Source: Erythrobacter sp. (GTDB lineage: Bacteria; Pseudomonadota; Alphaproteobacteria; Sphingomonadales; Sphingomonadaceae). Taken from it: DNA of 36,201 nucleotides. The notes below the pieces were generated by a model. That model saw only the letters and a list, made by a program, of their open reading frames with translations. It did no database searches and was not told where the DNA came from. Positions within the stretch are counted from its first letter, which is position 1; every line of letters starts with the position of its first letter. Position numbers and translations under genes: made by a program. The stretch spans positions 1-36,201 of the forward strand of contig NZ_JAMNXL010000014.1 of the NCBI RefSeq assembly GCF_023653175.1, written 5' to 3'. This document shows positions 8,080-15,696 of this stretch, in pieces.

Positions 8080-8738
8080 TCGGCGGGTTCCTCGGGGCTG
8101 AAACGGACGGCAGACTGGGCGATCACCCAGTCGATCAGGCGATCGTGGTTGTGCGCGTCGCGGCTAGCCTGCTCAGCCTGGTCGATCGTCAGGCAGACGA
8201 ACTGCGAGGGGCAGAGCGGCTGCGGTGTCAGGTCTCGGGCGGCGCGAAGGTCTTGATCCGCGGGCGCTCCAGCAGCTCGGCCGGCGGCGTCGCGGGTGCC
8301 GGGCAGACCAGCTGGGTCGGCACGGCCGGGATCGACTGCGGCTCCTCGCGCCCGCAGGCGGTCAAAGCGAAGGCGCAGAGCAGCATGATCGCTGCGAAGA
8401 TCGGCGAGAGTCGCATCGGTGATTTTCTCCTGGTCGGCTTTCACGCGCGCGGCGTTGGCTTCGGCCTGGCGCTGGGCCTCGGCGCTGGCGTCGATGAAGT
8501 TGCTGATGGTGCCGAGGTGGGCGAGCTGGGCGGCCTCGACCAGCTGCTGGCTTTGCTCGAGCAGCGCGCTCATTCGGGGCTGAAGGATGAAATGGTGGAA
8601 GGCACCGAACAGCGCCAGCGCCGTGACGGCAAGGTTCCGCCAGTCGGCCAGCAGCCACTTGCCCGCCACTGAGAGGCCCGTCAGGAGCCTCTGAAGCGCG
8701 CCCGAGAAGAACAGCCCGATCAGGTTCCAGGGGATCAT
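8076..8738 (-). CDS. Rz-like inner-membrane spanin (i-spanin)
   Basis: A 220-aa protein with N-terminal hydrophobic segments (about residues 2-20 and 33-52) and then a helical, coiled-coil-prone region about 55-120 (MSALLEQSQQLVEAAQLAHL and QRQAEANAARVKADQEKI). This is the usual architecture of Rz, which spans the periplasm from the inner membrane. A lipoprotein frame (Rz1) is nested inside it at 8228-8416; in that overlap the Rz frame becomes Ala/Arg/Asp-rich and low in complexity, as expected when two frames are constrained together. It follows the endolysin with an ATGA overlap. Together with Rz1 it would fuse inner and outer membranes in the last step of lysis. Confidence 0.85.
   Translation of the reverse strand: MIPWNLIGLFFSGALQRLLTGLSVAGKWLLADWRNLAVTALALFGAFHHFILQPRMSALLEQSQQLVEAAQLAHLGTISNFIDASAEAQRQAEANAARVKADQEKITDATLADLRSDHAALRLRFDRLRARGAAVDPGRADPAGLPGTRDAAGRAAGAPADQDLRAARDLTPQPLCPSQFVCLTIDQAEQASRDAHNHDRLIDWVIAQSAVRFSPEEPAE
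8228..8416 (-). CDS. Rz1-like outer-membrane lipoprotein (o-spanin) nested in Rz
   Basis: A 62-aa frame lies entirely within the Rz gene in another reading frame. Residues 1-21 form a lipoprotein signal: charged start MRLSP, hydrophobic core IFAAIMLLCAFA, and lipobox LTAC with the lipidated Cys at 21. The mature part is short (about 42 aa) and proline-rich (PQSIPAVPTQ, PAPATPPAELLERPRI), the hallmark of Rz1 proteins. Nested Rz1 genes are known from lambda. It would be anchored in the outer membrane and bind the C-terminus of Rz. Confidence 0.88.
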   Translation of the reverse strand: MRLSPIFAAIMLLCAFALTACGREEPQSIPAVPTQLVCPAPATPPAELLERPRIKTFAPPET

Positions 8739-9307
8739 GCCGCACCCGCCTTGCGCAGCGCGGCGCGGACCTCATCGCGGATGTCGATCGACCGCGCGCT
8801 GCGCCAGTCGATCGTGCCGTTCGGGCGGACGCGCTCGTACATCAGGACAACCCCGTCGCCCGACCAGCGCCCGTCGAAGAACAGGTCGCGCTCGGCCTTG
8901 CGGCGGTCAATGATCTCGCGCGGGCGGGACCAGTGCAGGAACTCGGTCCACGCCTTGTCGCGGCGGCCGAGGAGGAAGGATTGCACCCAGTCGGCCTGCC
9001 CGATCGCGCCGGTGTTCCAGTGGAAGGAGAGCGCGGCGGTCCGCTGCGCCTCGGTCAGCGCGCGCCCCCTGAAGGCGGCGATCACCTCGGGGAGGTACTT
9101 GGTGCGCAGCAGCCATTCATAGACCTCGATCGCGCGCACGATGGTGGAGCGCTTGCCGCGATAGCGGCCGACCAGATGGCCGCTCTTGTCGGTGACACCG
9201 AAGCCCCACGTCCAGACGTTGACGCTGTCGAGGTAGGCTTCGAGCACAAGCCCTTCATGCTCGGCTATTTCGAGGAGCGTGCGTTCGGAAAGAGGGGGCT
9301 GGGTCAT
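8735..9307 (-). CDS. Phage endolysin, GH24 (T4-type) lysozyme
   Basis: The 190-aa product hydrolyses the glycan strands of peptidoglycan. The T4 lysozyme triad Glu-Asp-Thr appears with identical spacing: E18 in EHEGL, D27 in AYLDS and T33 in VWTWGFGVT (T4: E11, D20, T26). Further family segments are ALSFHWNTGAIGQADWV and IIDRRKAERDLFFDGRW. There is no signal peptide or SAR anchor at the N-terminus (MTQPPLSERTLLEIAEHEG), so release should depend on a holin. It is the first late gene after the Mor-like activator, with Rz/Rz1 following directly. Confidence 0.94.
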   Translation of the reverse strand: MTQPPLSERTLLEIAEHEGLVLEAYLDSVNVWTWGFGVTDKSGHLVGRYRGKRSTIVRAIEVYEWLLRTKYLPEVIAAFRGRALTEAQRTAALSFHWNTGAIGQADWVQSFLLGRRDKAWTEFLHWSRPREIIDRRKAERDLFFDGRWSGDGVVLMYERVRPNGTIDWRSARSIDIRDEVRAALRKAGAA

Positions 9308-9366
9308 ACCCCGCGACTAACGGGGGAGTGCGGCAGGCCGTTACCTCCGCGGGCGGAGCAAGCCTG
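9308..9366 (-). promoter_or_regulatory. Likely late/middle promoter region between Mor and endolysin
   Basis: This 59-base gap is one of only a few real gaps in a phage operon whose genes otherwise overlap. It separates the Mor-type activator gene from the first lysis gene, the place where a Mor-activated promoter would be expected by analogy to Mu Pm. On the minus strand it holds a short inverted repeat CTCCG-CCCG-CGGAG and a second GC-rich dyad around CGTTAGTCG. I see no good sigma70 -35 or -10 hexamers, which agrees with an activator-dependent promoter but does not prove one. Confidence 0.4.
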
Positions 9367-9741
9367 CTAGAAGAGCCGCGGCTGCGCCTCGTCCTCGCGC
9401 CAGCGCTTCAGGATCTCATAGACCTGCGCCTCACGGATTTTCAAGTGACGTGCGATTTCCCGGCGCGTCATCGTGCCGGAGTCGTCGAGCTGCTTGACAG
9501 CGTGGTGCAACACGGCGCGCACCGGGATCGAGACATGGGTGCTCCACATCGCATCGCACAGCACGCGCGCCAGCTCCTCGCCGATCGCCTCGGCAATGCG
9601 CGGTTCGCGCGCCGGGTCCTTGGGAATGTAGACCCGCTCGCCCCGGAACGCGCAGCCGAATTCGAGCGCCGCCCGGGTCCCAATCACCCCGGCGATCTCG
9701 TCGAGCACGCGCGAGCCGGTCGAGACGAGCGCTTCGGTCAC
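9367..9741 (-). CDS. mor: Mor/C-type transcription activator
   Basis: A 124-aa activator of the Mu Mor family, which switches on middle or late phage genes. The N-terminal dimerisation part has VLDEIAGVIGTRAALEFGCAF and the beta-strand motif RVYIPK (36-41). The C-terminal HTH is TRREIARHLKIREAQVYEIL (92-111). Mu Mor is 129 aa, so length fits. The frame is open to 9882, but the GTG at 9741 overlaps the upstream stop (GTGA) and the longer version adds only an Arg/Gly/Gln-rich tail. In Mu, mor and C are separate; only one such gene is visible here, directly ahead of the lysis genes. Confidence 0.9.
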   Translation of the reverse strand: MTEALVSTGSRVLDEIAGVIGTRAALEFGCAFRGERVYIPKDPAREPRIAEAIGEELARVLCDAMWSTHVSIPVRAVLHHAVKQLDDSGTMTRREIARHLKIREAQVYEILKRWREDEAQPRLF

Positions 9742-9950
9742 CGGGGCTTGCCTGCCGCGCCCCAGGGGTTGTTGCATTTGCCCCGCGGCCCCGGGTTGGA
9801 GCGATAGGGCCGGAGCGGCACGAGAACCGGAGCCTTGGCGGTCACCGGCTTGCCGGCGACGTCGGCGAGCAGCTCCTGGCACAGCCGCGCCATGCCGATG
9901 CTCTCGGGGCGGCGCGACAGCGCGAACTGGATGGCGTTGTCGCGGTCCAT
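9738..9950 (-). CDS. 70-aa early phage protein of unknown function
   Basis: A 70-codon frame coupled at both ends: TGATG with the zinc-ribbon gene upstream and GTGA with mor downstream. The first half (MDRDNAIQFALSRRP, IGMARLCQELLADVAGKP) is helical; the second half is Pro/Arg/Gly-rich (VLVPLRPYRSNPGPRGKCNN). No family recognised. A basic, partly disordered protein next to the activator could be a nucleic-acid-binding accessory, but nothing in the sequence fixes that. Confidence 0.66.
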   Translation of the reverse strand: MDRDNAIQFALSRRPESIGMARLCQELLADVAGKPVTAKAPVLVPLRPYRSNPGPRGKCNNPWGAAGKPR

Positions 9951-10144
9951 CAGCCTTCGCCCTGCTCGGCCGGGGCGGCGGTGATGGTGGCCTGCGCCAG
10001 CGGGAGGGGGTGTTCGCAGTGCGAGCACTCGGCCGTCATGCGGCCGACGATCCAGCCCTTGTTGCCGCACTGCGGGCAGCGGTTGGTCTCGCCCTCGTGG
10101 TAGCACAGCGGGGCGATCCGCTCGAAGGAGGTGCGGGCGTTCAT
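9950..10144 (-). CDS. 64-aa zinc-ribbon protein
   Basis: A 64-aa protein with a Cys4 zinc-ribbon motif: CPQC (about 23-26) and CSHC (about 40-43) flanking NKGWIVGRMTAE. A His and Cys also occur earlier in PLCYHEGE. The tail is Ala/Pro-rich. Starts with an ATGA overlap on the preceding gene and ends in TGATG with the next. Likely a small DNA-, RNA- or protein-binding factor of the middle operon; no named family recognised. Confidence 0.74.
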   Translation of the reverse strand: MNARTSFERIAPLCYHEGETNRCPQCGNKGWIVGRMTAECSHCEHPLPLAQATITAAPAEQGEG

Positions 10145-10293
10145 GACATCACCTCGCTCGCCCCGAAGAACTCGGTCCGCATCGAGTGGGGAAGCAAGGT
10201 CCGAAGGATGATGGAGAAGGCCCCGTGCGTGGCGGTCAGCAGGCCGAAGCCAGCATGGCCTGGGGCGACGTCGAACCACTCGGGCGCGTTCAT
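10141..10293 (-). CDS. 50-aa early phage protein of unknown function
   Basis: A short frame held between gemA and the zinc-ribbon gene by ATGA overlaps on both sides. The peptide, beginning MNAPEWFDVAPGHAGFG, has a moderately hydrophobic middle (FGLLTATHGAFSIILRTLLP) but no convincing membrane segment because of internal polar residues. No homology recognised. Called as a gene on overlap geometry alone. Confidence 0.58.
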   Translation of the reverse strand: MNAPEWFDVAPGHAGFGLLTATHGAFSIILRTLLPHSMRTEFFGASEVMS

Positions 10294-10997
10294 GCCGCAC
10301 CGCCGGCGGCGCGCAGCTTCGCGCCGAGCTGCTGGGCGAGGCTCTGATAGGCCTCGGCCCCCATCGGCCCTTCGCCACCCAGCTCGACGCCGCACAGCCG
10401 CCATGCGGCGACGTTGAGCGTCCAGTCCGGCCGCGCCTCGCCCGCCTTCACCAGCTTGGCGAGGATCGCCTCGCACAGCCCCTCGTTGAGCTTCAGCACC
10501 GAGAGGTTGTTGCCCTTGGCATCGAGCTGCGCCCAGCCATCCTTCTCGGCCATTTTCTTCAGTGCCTCGATCAGCTTGAAGCCATCGGATTGCTTGGCCC
10601 AGACCAACCGCTCGCACCCGATCTGGCGCTTGGCGAAGGCCTCCAGCGCCTTCTCGTCACGGCTGCGCACCGCGCCGAGGTAGTAGAGCGAGATCCACAG
10701 CGCCCGCGCCTTCCGGGCCATCGGGTTCTGGGCAACGCCCTTGCCGGTGGCCTTGGGCAGCGGCTTCCAGCCCAGCGCCTGGAACCGGCCGAGCACCTTT
10801 TCGAGCTGGTGCTCGGTGCAGTGCTTTGCCGAATCGTGGCCGGTCTCCTGCATCAGGATCTGGCGATAGTCGTCCTCGTCGAGGTTCAGCGCCTTGCGGG
10901 CGACGTGGACCTTTCCGACCATGGAGTTGCGCCGCCGGACGCGGGGATCGAGGTGAGCGGGCCGCGCAGGCGCGGTCGATGCGAGGGACAGGGCCAT
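10290..10997 (-). CDS. gemA: GemA family protein (Mu gp16-like, DUF1018)
   Basis: The 235-aa product has the DUF1018 signature VHVARKALNLDEDDYRQILM followed by TEHQLEKVLGRFQALGWKP (about residues 30-80), typical of GemA. Mu GemA affects host gene expression and DNA supercoiling; its exact target is not settled. The C-terminal part (about 95-235) includes ALWISLYYLGAVRSRDEKAL and WTLNVAAWRLCGVELGGEG. The order B - small membrane protein - gemA - ... - mor matches Mu. The start at 10997 overlaps the upstream stop as TGATG. Confidence 0.9.
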   Translation of the reverse strand: MALSLASTAPARPAHLDPRVRRRNSMVGKVHVARKALNLDEDDYRQILMQETGHDSAKHCTEHQLEKVLGRFQALGWKPLPKATGKGVAQNPMARKARALWISLYYLGAVRSRDEKALEAFAKRQIGCERLVWAKQSDGFKLIEALKKMAEKDGWAQLDAKGNNLSVLKLNEGLCEAILAKLVKAGEARPDWTLNVAAWRLCGVELGGEGPMGAEAYQSLAQQLGAKLRAAGGAA

Positions 10998-11155
10998 CAG
11001 GCGTCTCCCGTGATAGCGGCCACGCCGATCGCGACGATCGCAAAGAGGCCGAGGGTGATGATCATTCCGATCGCTTCGGACCGGGCGGTGCCGGGACCGC
11101 GCGCGGCATCAAGCTCGCGCGCGGTCTGGCGGTAGAGGTCGAGGAGGCGGGTCAC
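10997..11155 (-). CDS. 52-aa single-pass membrane protein at the kil position
   Basis: A GTG at 11155 overlaps the B stop (GTGA), and the stop overlaps the gemA start (TGATG). The peptide has a charged N-terminal helix (VTRLLDLYRQTARELDAARG) and one hydrophobic segment near the C-terminus (IGMIITLGLFAIVAIGVAAI). In Mu the gene directly after B is kil, which blocks host division; this protein shares position and small size but I see no sequence likeness, so the link is positional only. Confidence 0.7.
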   Translation of the reverse strand: MTRLLDLYRQTARELDAARGPGTARSEAIGMIITLGLFAIVAIGVAAITGDA

Positions 11156-12153
11156 TGCCCTGTCCTCGAATTCTGCGCCCACGCCTTCTTCAGGTGCTGC
11201 AGCGTCACCGCCGTGCCCTGCGTCACGGCCATCAGATGCGCGACCTCCAGCGCGAAGGTGGCACCGCGCAGCGCGCCCGGCTTGCTCGCCATCTCGCGCA
11301 CCGCGGCGATCATCTTCTCGTCCGTGATGCCCCATGCCGCCGCGAGCGCCTCGGCATCGCCGTCCACTGCGCGCGGGCGGGTGAGGTTGAGACCGATCCG
11401 GCTGAAGATCTGCGCGAAGTCTGCCGCGCGGCTCACGCCGTAGATCGACTGCTGCACCCGCTCGTTACCCATCAGGGCGATGCCGACGCCGGTCTCGTCG
11501 TGCCAGCTGCGGATTTCCTCGAGCGCCTTGATCGACAGGTGCTGCGCCTCATCGATCATGATCACGGCGTGGCGCAGATCGCGGACCTTGTCGCAGATCA
11601 TCTCGGACAGGTGCGCGGGCGAGCCGACCGCCTGCTTTTCCCCGAGCGACCGCAGCACCCGCTGCTGCATCGGCATGATCCCGCTGGTCGAGGCGGTCAT
11701 GGTTGCCATGAAGCTGTTGTGGTTGTCGCGGCGGAACTTCTGCGCGGTCTCGGTCTTGCCGAGGCCGGCGCCGGTGACGATCAGCACCAGGCGACCGCGC
11801 TGCGCCCACTGCAGGTAACGGGTGATCGCCGCGCTGGTGGGCGTCTCGAAGTATCCCGGCTTCTCCGGGAGATCGGCGACCAGCTCGGACTGCGAGGCCA
11901 GCGTCTGGCGGTAAGCGGCGATCATGTCGGCGTACTTCTTGCGGTTCCCCGCATAGCCCTTCACGCCGAGCAGGTTGCTGACCGTGCCGTGCGCAATGCC
12001 GGTCCAGCTGGCGATCTCCGTGAAGCTCGCGCCGGTGTCCGCGCGGTGCGCCTTCAACCACTCGATCTGCTCTTCGATGAAGCGGTCCTCGGGCGTCATC
12101 TCGCCCTGCTGCTCCATCACCCCGGTGAGGGTTTCCTGTGCTCTGGTCGCCAT
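11152..12153 (-). CDS. B: MuB-like AAA+ ATPase, transposition target protein
   Basis: The 333-aa product has Walker A GAGLGKTE (128-135) and Walker B VIMIDEAQH (197-205), with the sensor-like segment GIALMGNERV. An N-terminal HTH-like region (about 42-70, FTEIASWTGIAHGTVSNLLG) resembles the non-specific DNA-binding domain of MuB. MuB forms ATP-dependent filaments on DNA, delivers target DNA to the transposase, and gives target immunity. Mu B is 312 aa. The ATG at 12153 has AAAGGA 8 bases upstream and follows a 72-base gap after A. Confidence 0.94.
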   Translation of the reverse strand: MATRAQETLTGVMEQQGEMTPEDRFIEEQIEWLKAHRADTGASFTEIASWTGIAHGTVSNLLGVKGYAGNRKKYADMIAAYRQTLASQSELVADLPEKPGYFETPTSAAITRYLQWAQRGRLVLIVTGAGLGKTETAQKFRRDNHNSFMATMTASTSGIMPMQQRVLRSLGEKQAVGSPAHLSEMICDKVRDLRHAVIMIDEAQHLSIKALEEIRSWHDETGVGIALMGNERVQQSIYGVSRAADFAQIFSRIGLNLTRPRAVDGDAEALAAAWGITDEKMIAAVREMASKPGALRGATFALEVAHLMAVTQGTAVTLQHLKKAWAQNSRTGQ

Positions 12154-12183
12154 GTATGTGTCCTTTCGTTCCTTCAGTGGGAC

Positions 12184-12219
12184 GATGCGCGGGGGTGATT
12201 GGCGTCGGTCCCGCGCATC
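12184..12219 (-). promoter_or_regulatory. Perfect 10-bp inverted repeat between A and B
   Basis: The gap between transposase and B holds GATGCGCGGG (12184-12193) and its exact complement CCCGCGCATC (12210-12219), separated by 16 bases. In the transcript of the minus strand this forms a strong hairpin just after the A stop and about 30 bases before the B start. No T-tract follows, so it is not a standard intrinsic terminator; it may act as an RNA-processing or stability element setting the A:B ratio, or as a protein-binding dyad. Confidence 0.55.
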
Positions 12220-12225
12220 ACTTCA

Positions 12226-14244
12226 TCAGTCGACAATCCTCAGGCGCGCTGCGCCCAGGGCTGCGATGATCTCTTCTTCACCCGCGTCCGGCACGGCGGC
12301 GGGCCGCGGCTTCAGCGCGGCCGAGCCGACCGTCGCGCGGTGGCGGACGGGGCTGATGATGTTGGTTTCGGGCCGTGGCGGCGCTTCGATCTGGATCTGC
12401 GCTGCGGCGATCTCGGACGCATCGAGGGTGCGCTCGGCATCCAGTGCGGCGCGGACCGTGCGGCGGGCTTCCTTGCGGCGCTTGCCCGTCTCGATCGCCT
12501 GCGCCTGGTCGAAGAATCCGCGATCCTCGATCAGCTCGGCCTGGGCGATGTACTGCCCCGCCTTGTCGTAGACATGGACCTCGCGGTGCAGGTTGGTGGG
12601 ATCAAAGCGAACGGTGACCGGCGCGCCGAGATGCTCCAGACAGGCGGGCGAGTAGTACCGGTTGCCGTAGAGCTTGACCTCACCCGTGCGGCTGTCGAGG
12701 CGCATGGGCTGCGAGCCGAGCAGCGCCATCCGCAGCTGGGTCTCATTCGCTTTCCGGATGTCGGAGACGGCGTAGCTCTCGGCGAAGGTGATATCGCAGC
12801 TGCGGCCCTTGCAGGCCCCGCCCTTCCGGCCGAGGCGCGCGTTGTAGCGGGCGATGCCCTGCGCCACGATCTGCTCGAACTCGGCCCAAGGCACCGCGCG
12901 GGCACCGTAGTTCGCGGGCTTCTTCATCGGGCTGTTGCCGGTGTAGGCACCGGCGCACTCAGGGCCGCGGGCGATATGGTCGGCCAGCTCGCGGAACGCG
13001 CGTTCGATCGGCTTCGACTGGCCGTGGTAGATCTGGGCGAAGCGAACCTCGATCTGCAGCGAGACGAGAAGGCCAGCGGGTTCCTCGGGATTGACCTTGT
13101 AACGGTACCGCGTCTCGGCCCCTGCGGTCAGCGCCTTCGAGGCGAAGGTGCGGCTGTTGTCGAGCAGGCAGACCTTGGGGATGCCGAAGTTGCGGAACAT
13201 GTCCGCGAAGGCGAGCCGGGTGGCATAGACGTTCTCGGAGAGATCGAGGTGCCAGCCAAGGAACTTGCGGCTGTAGACGTCTTGGATCGCGATCAGCGTC
13301 GGCCGCACCCGCTTGGCCGGATCGTTCGGGTGCTCGACGAACACGTCGAAGACATGGCCGTCGATGTTTACCACCTGCATCGCGTGCAGGCTTTCGACCG
13401 ACCGGCGCGCGTCGGGGATGTGGCGTTCGAGCGCCTCGGTGCCCTTGCGCGCCATGATCTGGACCGAGCGCGGCACCTCGCGCTGCAGCCGCCGTAGCAG
13501 CGTGCGCGGGGACGGCAGGGCAACGCCGCGATCCCGGGCGATCTCCTCGATCCGCAGCATGCATGCCGAGAAGGGCGGCTCCTCGGGCCGCAGCCAATTG
13601 CTCTTCAGCTGCTCCCACAGTTGGGGGTCGATCTCGGCCTTCTTGCCGCCGCCCTTGCGATTGGTGGCCAGCGCCGGGAGCCAGTCGCCGCGCGGAACGC
13701 CGCGGATTTCCTTCAGCCATTCGTAGATTGTCGAAGCGCCGAGGCCTTGCGCGATCGCGGCCCGCGCGACGGCTGCGGTCTTGGTAGCCCCGGCGCCGCA
13801 GTGAAGCTCGATCTCGTTGATGATGGCGAGGCGCTGCTGGGCCTCGGCCTTCGCGCTTGCCTTCTGCGCGTCGAATCGCGCCCACAGCACGGCGCTGGCG
13901 GTTGGCTCTTCCTTGGGCTGGAGGCACTCGTAGCCGCGGCGGGCGAGATCGGCCTGCGCTTCTGCCGGCAGGAGGCTGAAGTGGTATTCGTTCCCGCCGC
14001 CGCGCCCCTGCCGCGCGCGGACCAGCAGCTTGCGATCAGCGCTGAGGCGCGAGGCCCAGCGTTCATTCTGGGCGCGGCGGTTGATCGAGCGCTTGTCGCC
14101 CGGCAGGCCCGCAAGGCAGAGCGCCTCCAGCTCCGACGCGGTGAACCATGCCTGGGAGAGATCAGCCTCATGCAGCGCAGCGGTAGGCCGCGAAGAACGT
14201 TCGGCCTGAGGGGCATTGGTCGAGGATTGGCGAATCGCCTTCAC
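12226..14244 (-). CDS. A: Mu-type DDE transposase A
   Basis: A 672-aa transposase. The catalytic triad is visible: D295 (NIDGHVFD), D362 (CLLDNSRTF) and E414 (KPIERAFREL). The D-D spacing of 67 equals that of MuA (D269, D336, E392). N-terminal HTH segments that bind end and enhancer sites lie at about 32-60 (WFTASELEAL...DKRSINRRA) and about 153-180 (ATKTAAVARAAIAQGLGAST). A C-terminal segment (about 560-672) would contact B. The frame is open to 14388, but the GTG at 14244 overlaps the upstream stop (GTGA). It carries out replicative transposition and integration. Confidence 0.95.
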   Translation of the reverse strand: MKAIRQSSTNAPQAERSSRPTAALHEADLSQAWFTASELEALCLAGLPGDKRSINRRAQNERWASRLSADRKLLVRARQGRGGGNEYHFSLLPAEAQADLARRGYECLQPKEEPTASAVLWARFDAQKASAKAEAQQRLAIINEIELHCGAGATKTAAVARAAIAQGLGASTIYEWLKEIRGVPRGDWLPALATNRKGGGKKAEIDPQLWEQLKSNWLRPEEPPFSACMLRIEEIARDRGVALPSPRTLLRRLQREVPRSVQIMARKGTEALERHIPDARRSVESLHAMQVVNIDGHVFDVFVEHPNDPAKRVRPTLIAIQDVYSRKFLGWHLDLSENVYATRLAFADMFRNFGIPKVCLLDNSRTFASKALTAGAETRYRYKVNPEEPAGLLVSLQIEVRFAQIYHGQSKPIERAFRELADHIARGPECAGAYTGNSPMKKPANYGARAVPWAEFEQIVAQGIARYNARLGRKGGACKGRSCDITFAESYAVSDIRKANETQLRMALLGSQPMRLDSRTGEVKLYGNRYYSPACLEHLGAPVTVRFDPTNLHREVHVYDKAGQYIAQAELIEDRGFFDQAQAIETGKRRKEARRTVRAALDAERTLDASEIAAAQIQIEAPPRPETNIISPVRHRATVGSAALKPRPAAVPDAGEEEIIAALGAARLRIVD

Positions 14245-14705
14245 TGTTGGCCTTTCCGGTGTTCGTGAATCGGCCGCGCGCGGGCCTCCAGCTCGCGGAT
14301 CTCGCGCTTGTCCTGCTCGACCCGCTGGCGCAGCTGCCCGATGCGGGCGATCTCGGTCTCGGCCCCGATCAGCAGGGAGACGCCCCACTCGCCCATCACG
14401 TCTCGCACGAGGTCTTGCCGGCCGGTGACGATCACCAGCGCCGCGAGGCGGGTAAAGGGCACGCGGTGATCCTCGCGTGCGGGGCTCGAATAGGCATCGA
14501 GCATCGACTTGGAGACATCCTCGTCGAGCAGTTCGCTCATCGCCGCCGCGATCGCATACCGGCTACGGCCATCGCTCGCGATGATCGTGCCCACGAGCGC
14601 GTTGACGCGCCGCTCATACCCCGCAAGCGCCCCTTCCCCGCGCGCCGGGACGGGCACGTTCCAGTCAAAGCCGAGCTGTCCGGGATGGGCCTTAGCCTTG
14701 GGCAT
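14241..14705 (-). CDS. 154-aa early phage protein upstream of transposase
   Basis: The protein begins MPKAKAHPGQLGFDWNVPVP, continues with a helical middle (RYAIAAAMSELLDEDVSKSM, SMLDAYSSPAREDH, RLAALVIVTGRQDLVRDVMG), and ends in a basic coiled-coil tail (RQRVEQDKREIRELEARARP). Similar proteins occur beside the transposase in Mu-like phages of alphaproteobacteria as far as I recall, with no assigned function. The ATG at 14705 overlaps the ParB-like gene end by 14 bases; the stop overlaps the A start. The longer frame to 14945 is a shadow of the ParB-like gene. A transposition accessory role is plausible from position only. Confidence 0.8.
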   Translation of the reverse strand: MPKAKAHPGQLGFDWNVPVPARGEGALAGYERRVNALVGTIIASDGRSRYAIAAAMSELLDEDVSKSMLDAYSSPAREDHRVPFTRLAALVIVTGRQDLVRDVMGEWGVSLLIGAETEIARIGQLRQRVEQDKREIRELEARARPIHEHRKGQQ

Positions 14706-15693
14706 TGGCCCTCCGCAGCGAGCAGAAGCGGCTCTTGCAGGACTCCGCCTCGGGCTTGGTGATGCGCATCTCGCACTGCTCGCACCACGCCTTGCCGTCA
14801 GGGACGAGCCGATCGGGCTTGAAGGTGAACGGCTGCGGCGCTGCCGGCGGCGGGGCGGGAGGTGGCGGGGCTGTGACCGTCTCCGGCACTCTCCCGTAGA
14901 CGAGGTCCAGCTCGCGCTTGAGCACCTGCGCACTCGCACGGCCATAGCTCAGCTTGGGGTCATCGGCCCGCGCGCGCAGGATAAGTCCACGCCACTGCGA
15001 TTGCCCGCGGCGACGAAGCAGCGAGGCGAGGCCGGCGGTGTCGCCATTGGCGCAGAGGGCGACGATGCCGGGGAAGATGGTCCCCGCGTAGTGGATCACC
15101 TCGCCATCGAAGGCGCAGGCGAGGATACGCAGCGCCTGCACGGTGACCTCGGGGCCGTACTGCCGCCAAGCGCGCTCGATGCCGCCGATGTTGGCGATCA
15201 TGCCGGGCCGCCACGCGACCGAGGTCAGATGCGGTGCGATGCTCAGCCCGGCAGCGGTGATCGCCTGCGCGATGGCGATGGCTTCCTCCTCGCCGCTGGC
15301 GATCGCGGCGCGAAACAGCTCCAGCGCGGTCAGCGGGCGGCGGTTCTGGTTGAGCTGGACGAAGCTCGCGGCCTCCTCCTCGGCCCCGTCGCATTCGACC
15401 AGGACGCACGGCAGCGCCTCGATATCGCCGCGCAGGCGAGCGGCTTCCAGGCGGTGCTGCCCGTCGATCACGAACAGCGATGCACCATCATCGCGCGCCG
15501 AGACCACGAGGGGCTGACACAGCCCCCAATGCCAGCGCTGGGCGATCTCGCGGATCAGCTTCTGGCTGGCGCGGTTCTCGATGCTGCGCTGGTAGCTCGG
15601 GTCGATCGACAGCTCGTCGATCGGCACGATCTCCAGCACCGGAACGGTGCCACGCTGGGGCTCGAAGCTGGTGGCTGCGACCGTCTCGACCAT
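14692..15693 (-). CDS. ParB/Srx-fold protein (DUF6551-like) with C-terminal Cys4 motif
   Basis: A 333-aa protein. The N-terminal ParB/sulfiredoxin-like domain (about 20-110) has IDPSYQR (30-36) and the signature DGQHRLEAARLRG (77-89), followed by FVQLNQNRRPLTALELF, typical of DUF6551-type ParB proteins. The rest of the chain is helical to about 275, then a Pro/Ala linker leads to a Cys-rich end, CEQC with a later CKSRFC (about 302-324), that looks like a zinc knuckle. ParB-fold domains can bind CTP or act as nucleases; which applies here is not visible. It is the second ParB-like gene in this operon. Confidence 0.85.
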   Translation of the reverse strand: MVETVAATSFEPQRGTVPVLEIVPIDELSIDPSYQRSIENRASQKLIREIAQRWHWGLCQPLVVSARDDGASLFVIDGQHRLEAARLRGDIEALPCVLVECDGAEEEAASFVQLNQNRRPLTALELFRAAIASGEEEAIAIAQAITAAGLSIAPHLTSVAWRPGMIANIGGIERAWRQYGPEVTVQALRILACAFDGEVIHYAGTIFPGIVALCANGDTAGLASLLRRRGQSQWRGLILRARADDPKLSYGRASAQVLKRELDLVYGRVPETVTAPPPPAPPPAAPQPFTFKPDRLVPDGKAWCEQCEMRITKPEAESCKSRFCSLRRANAQG

Positions 15694-15696
15694 CGC

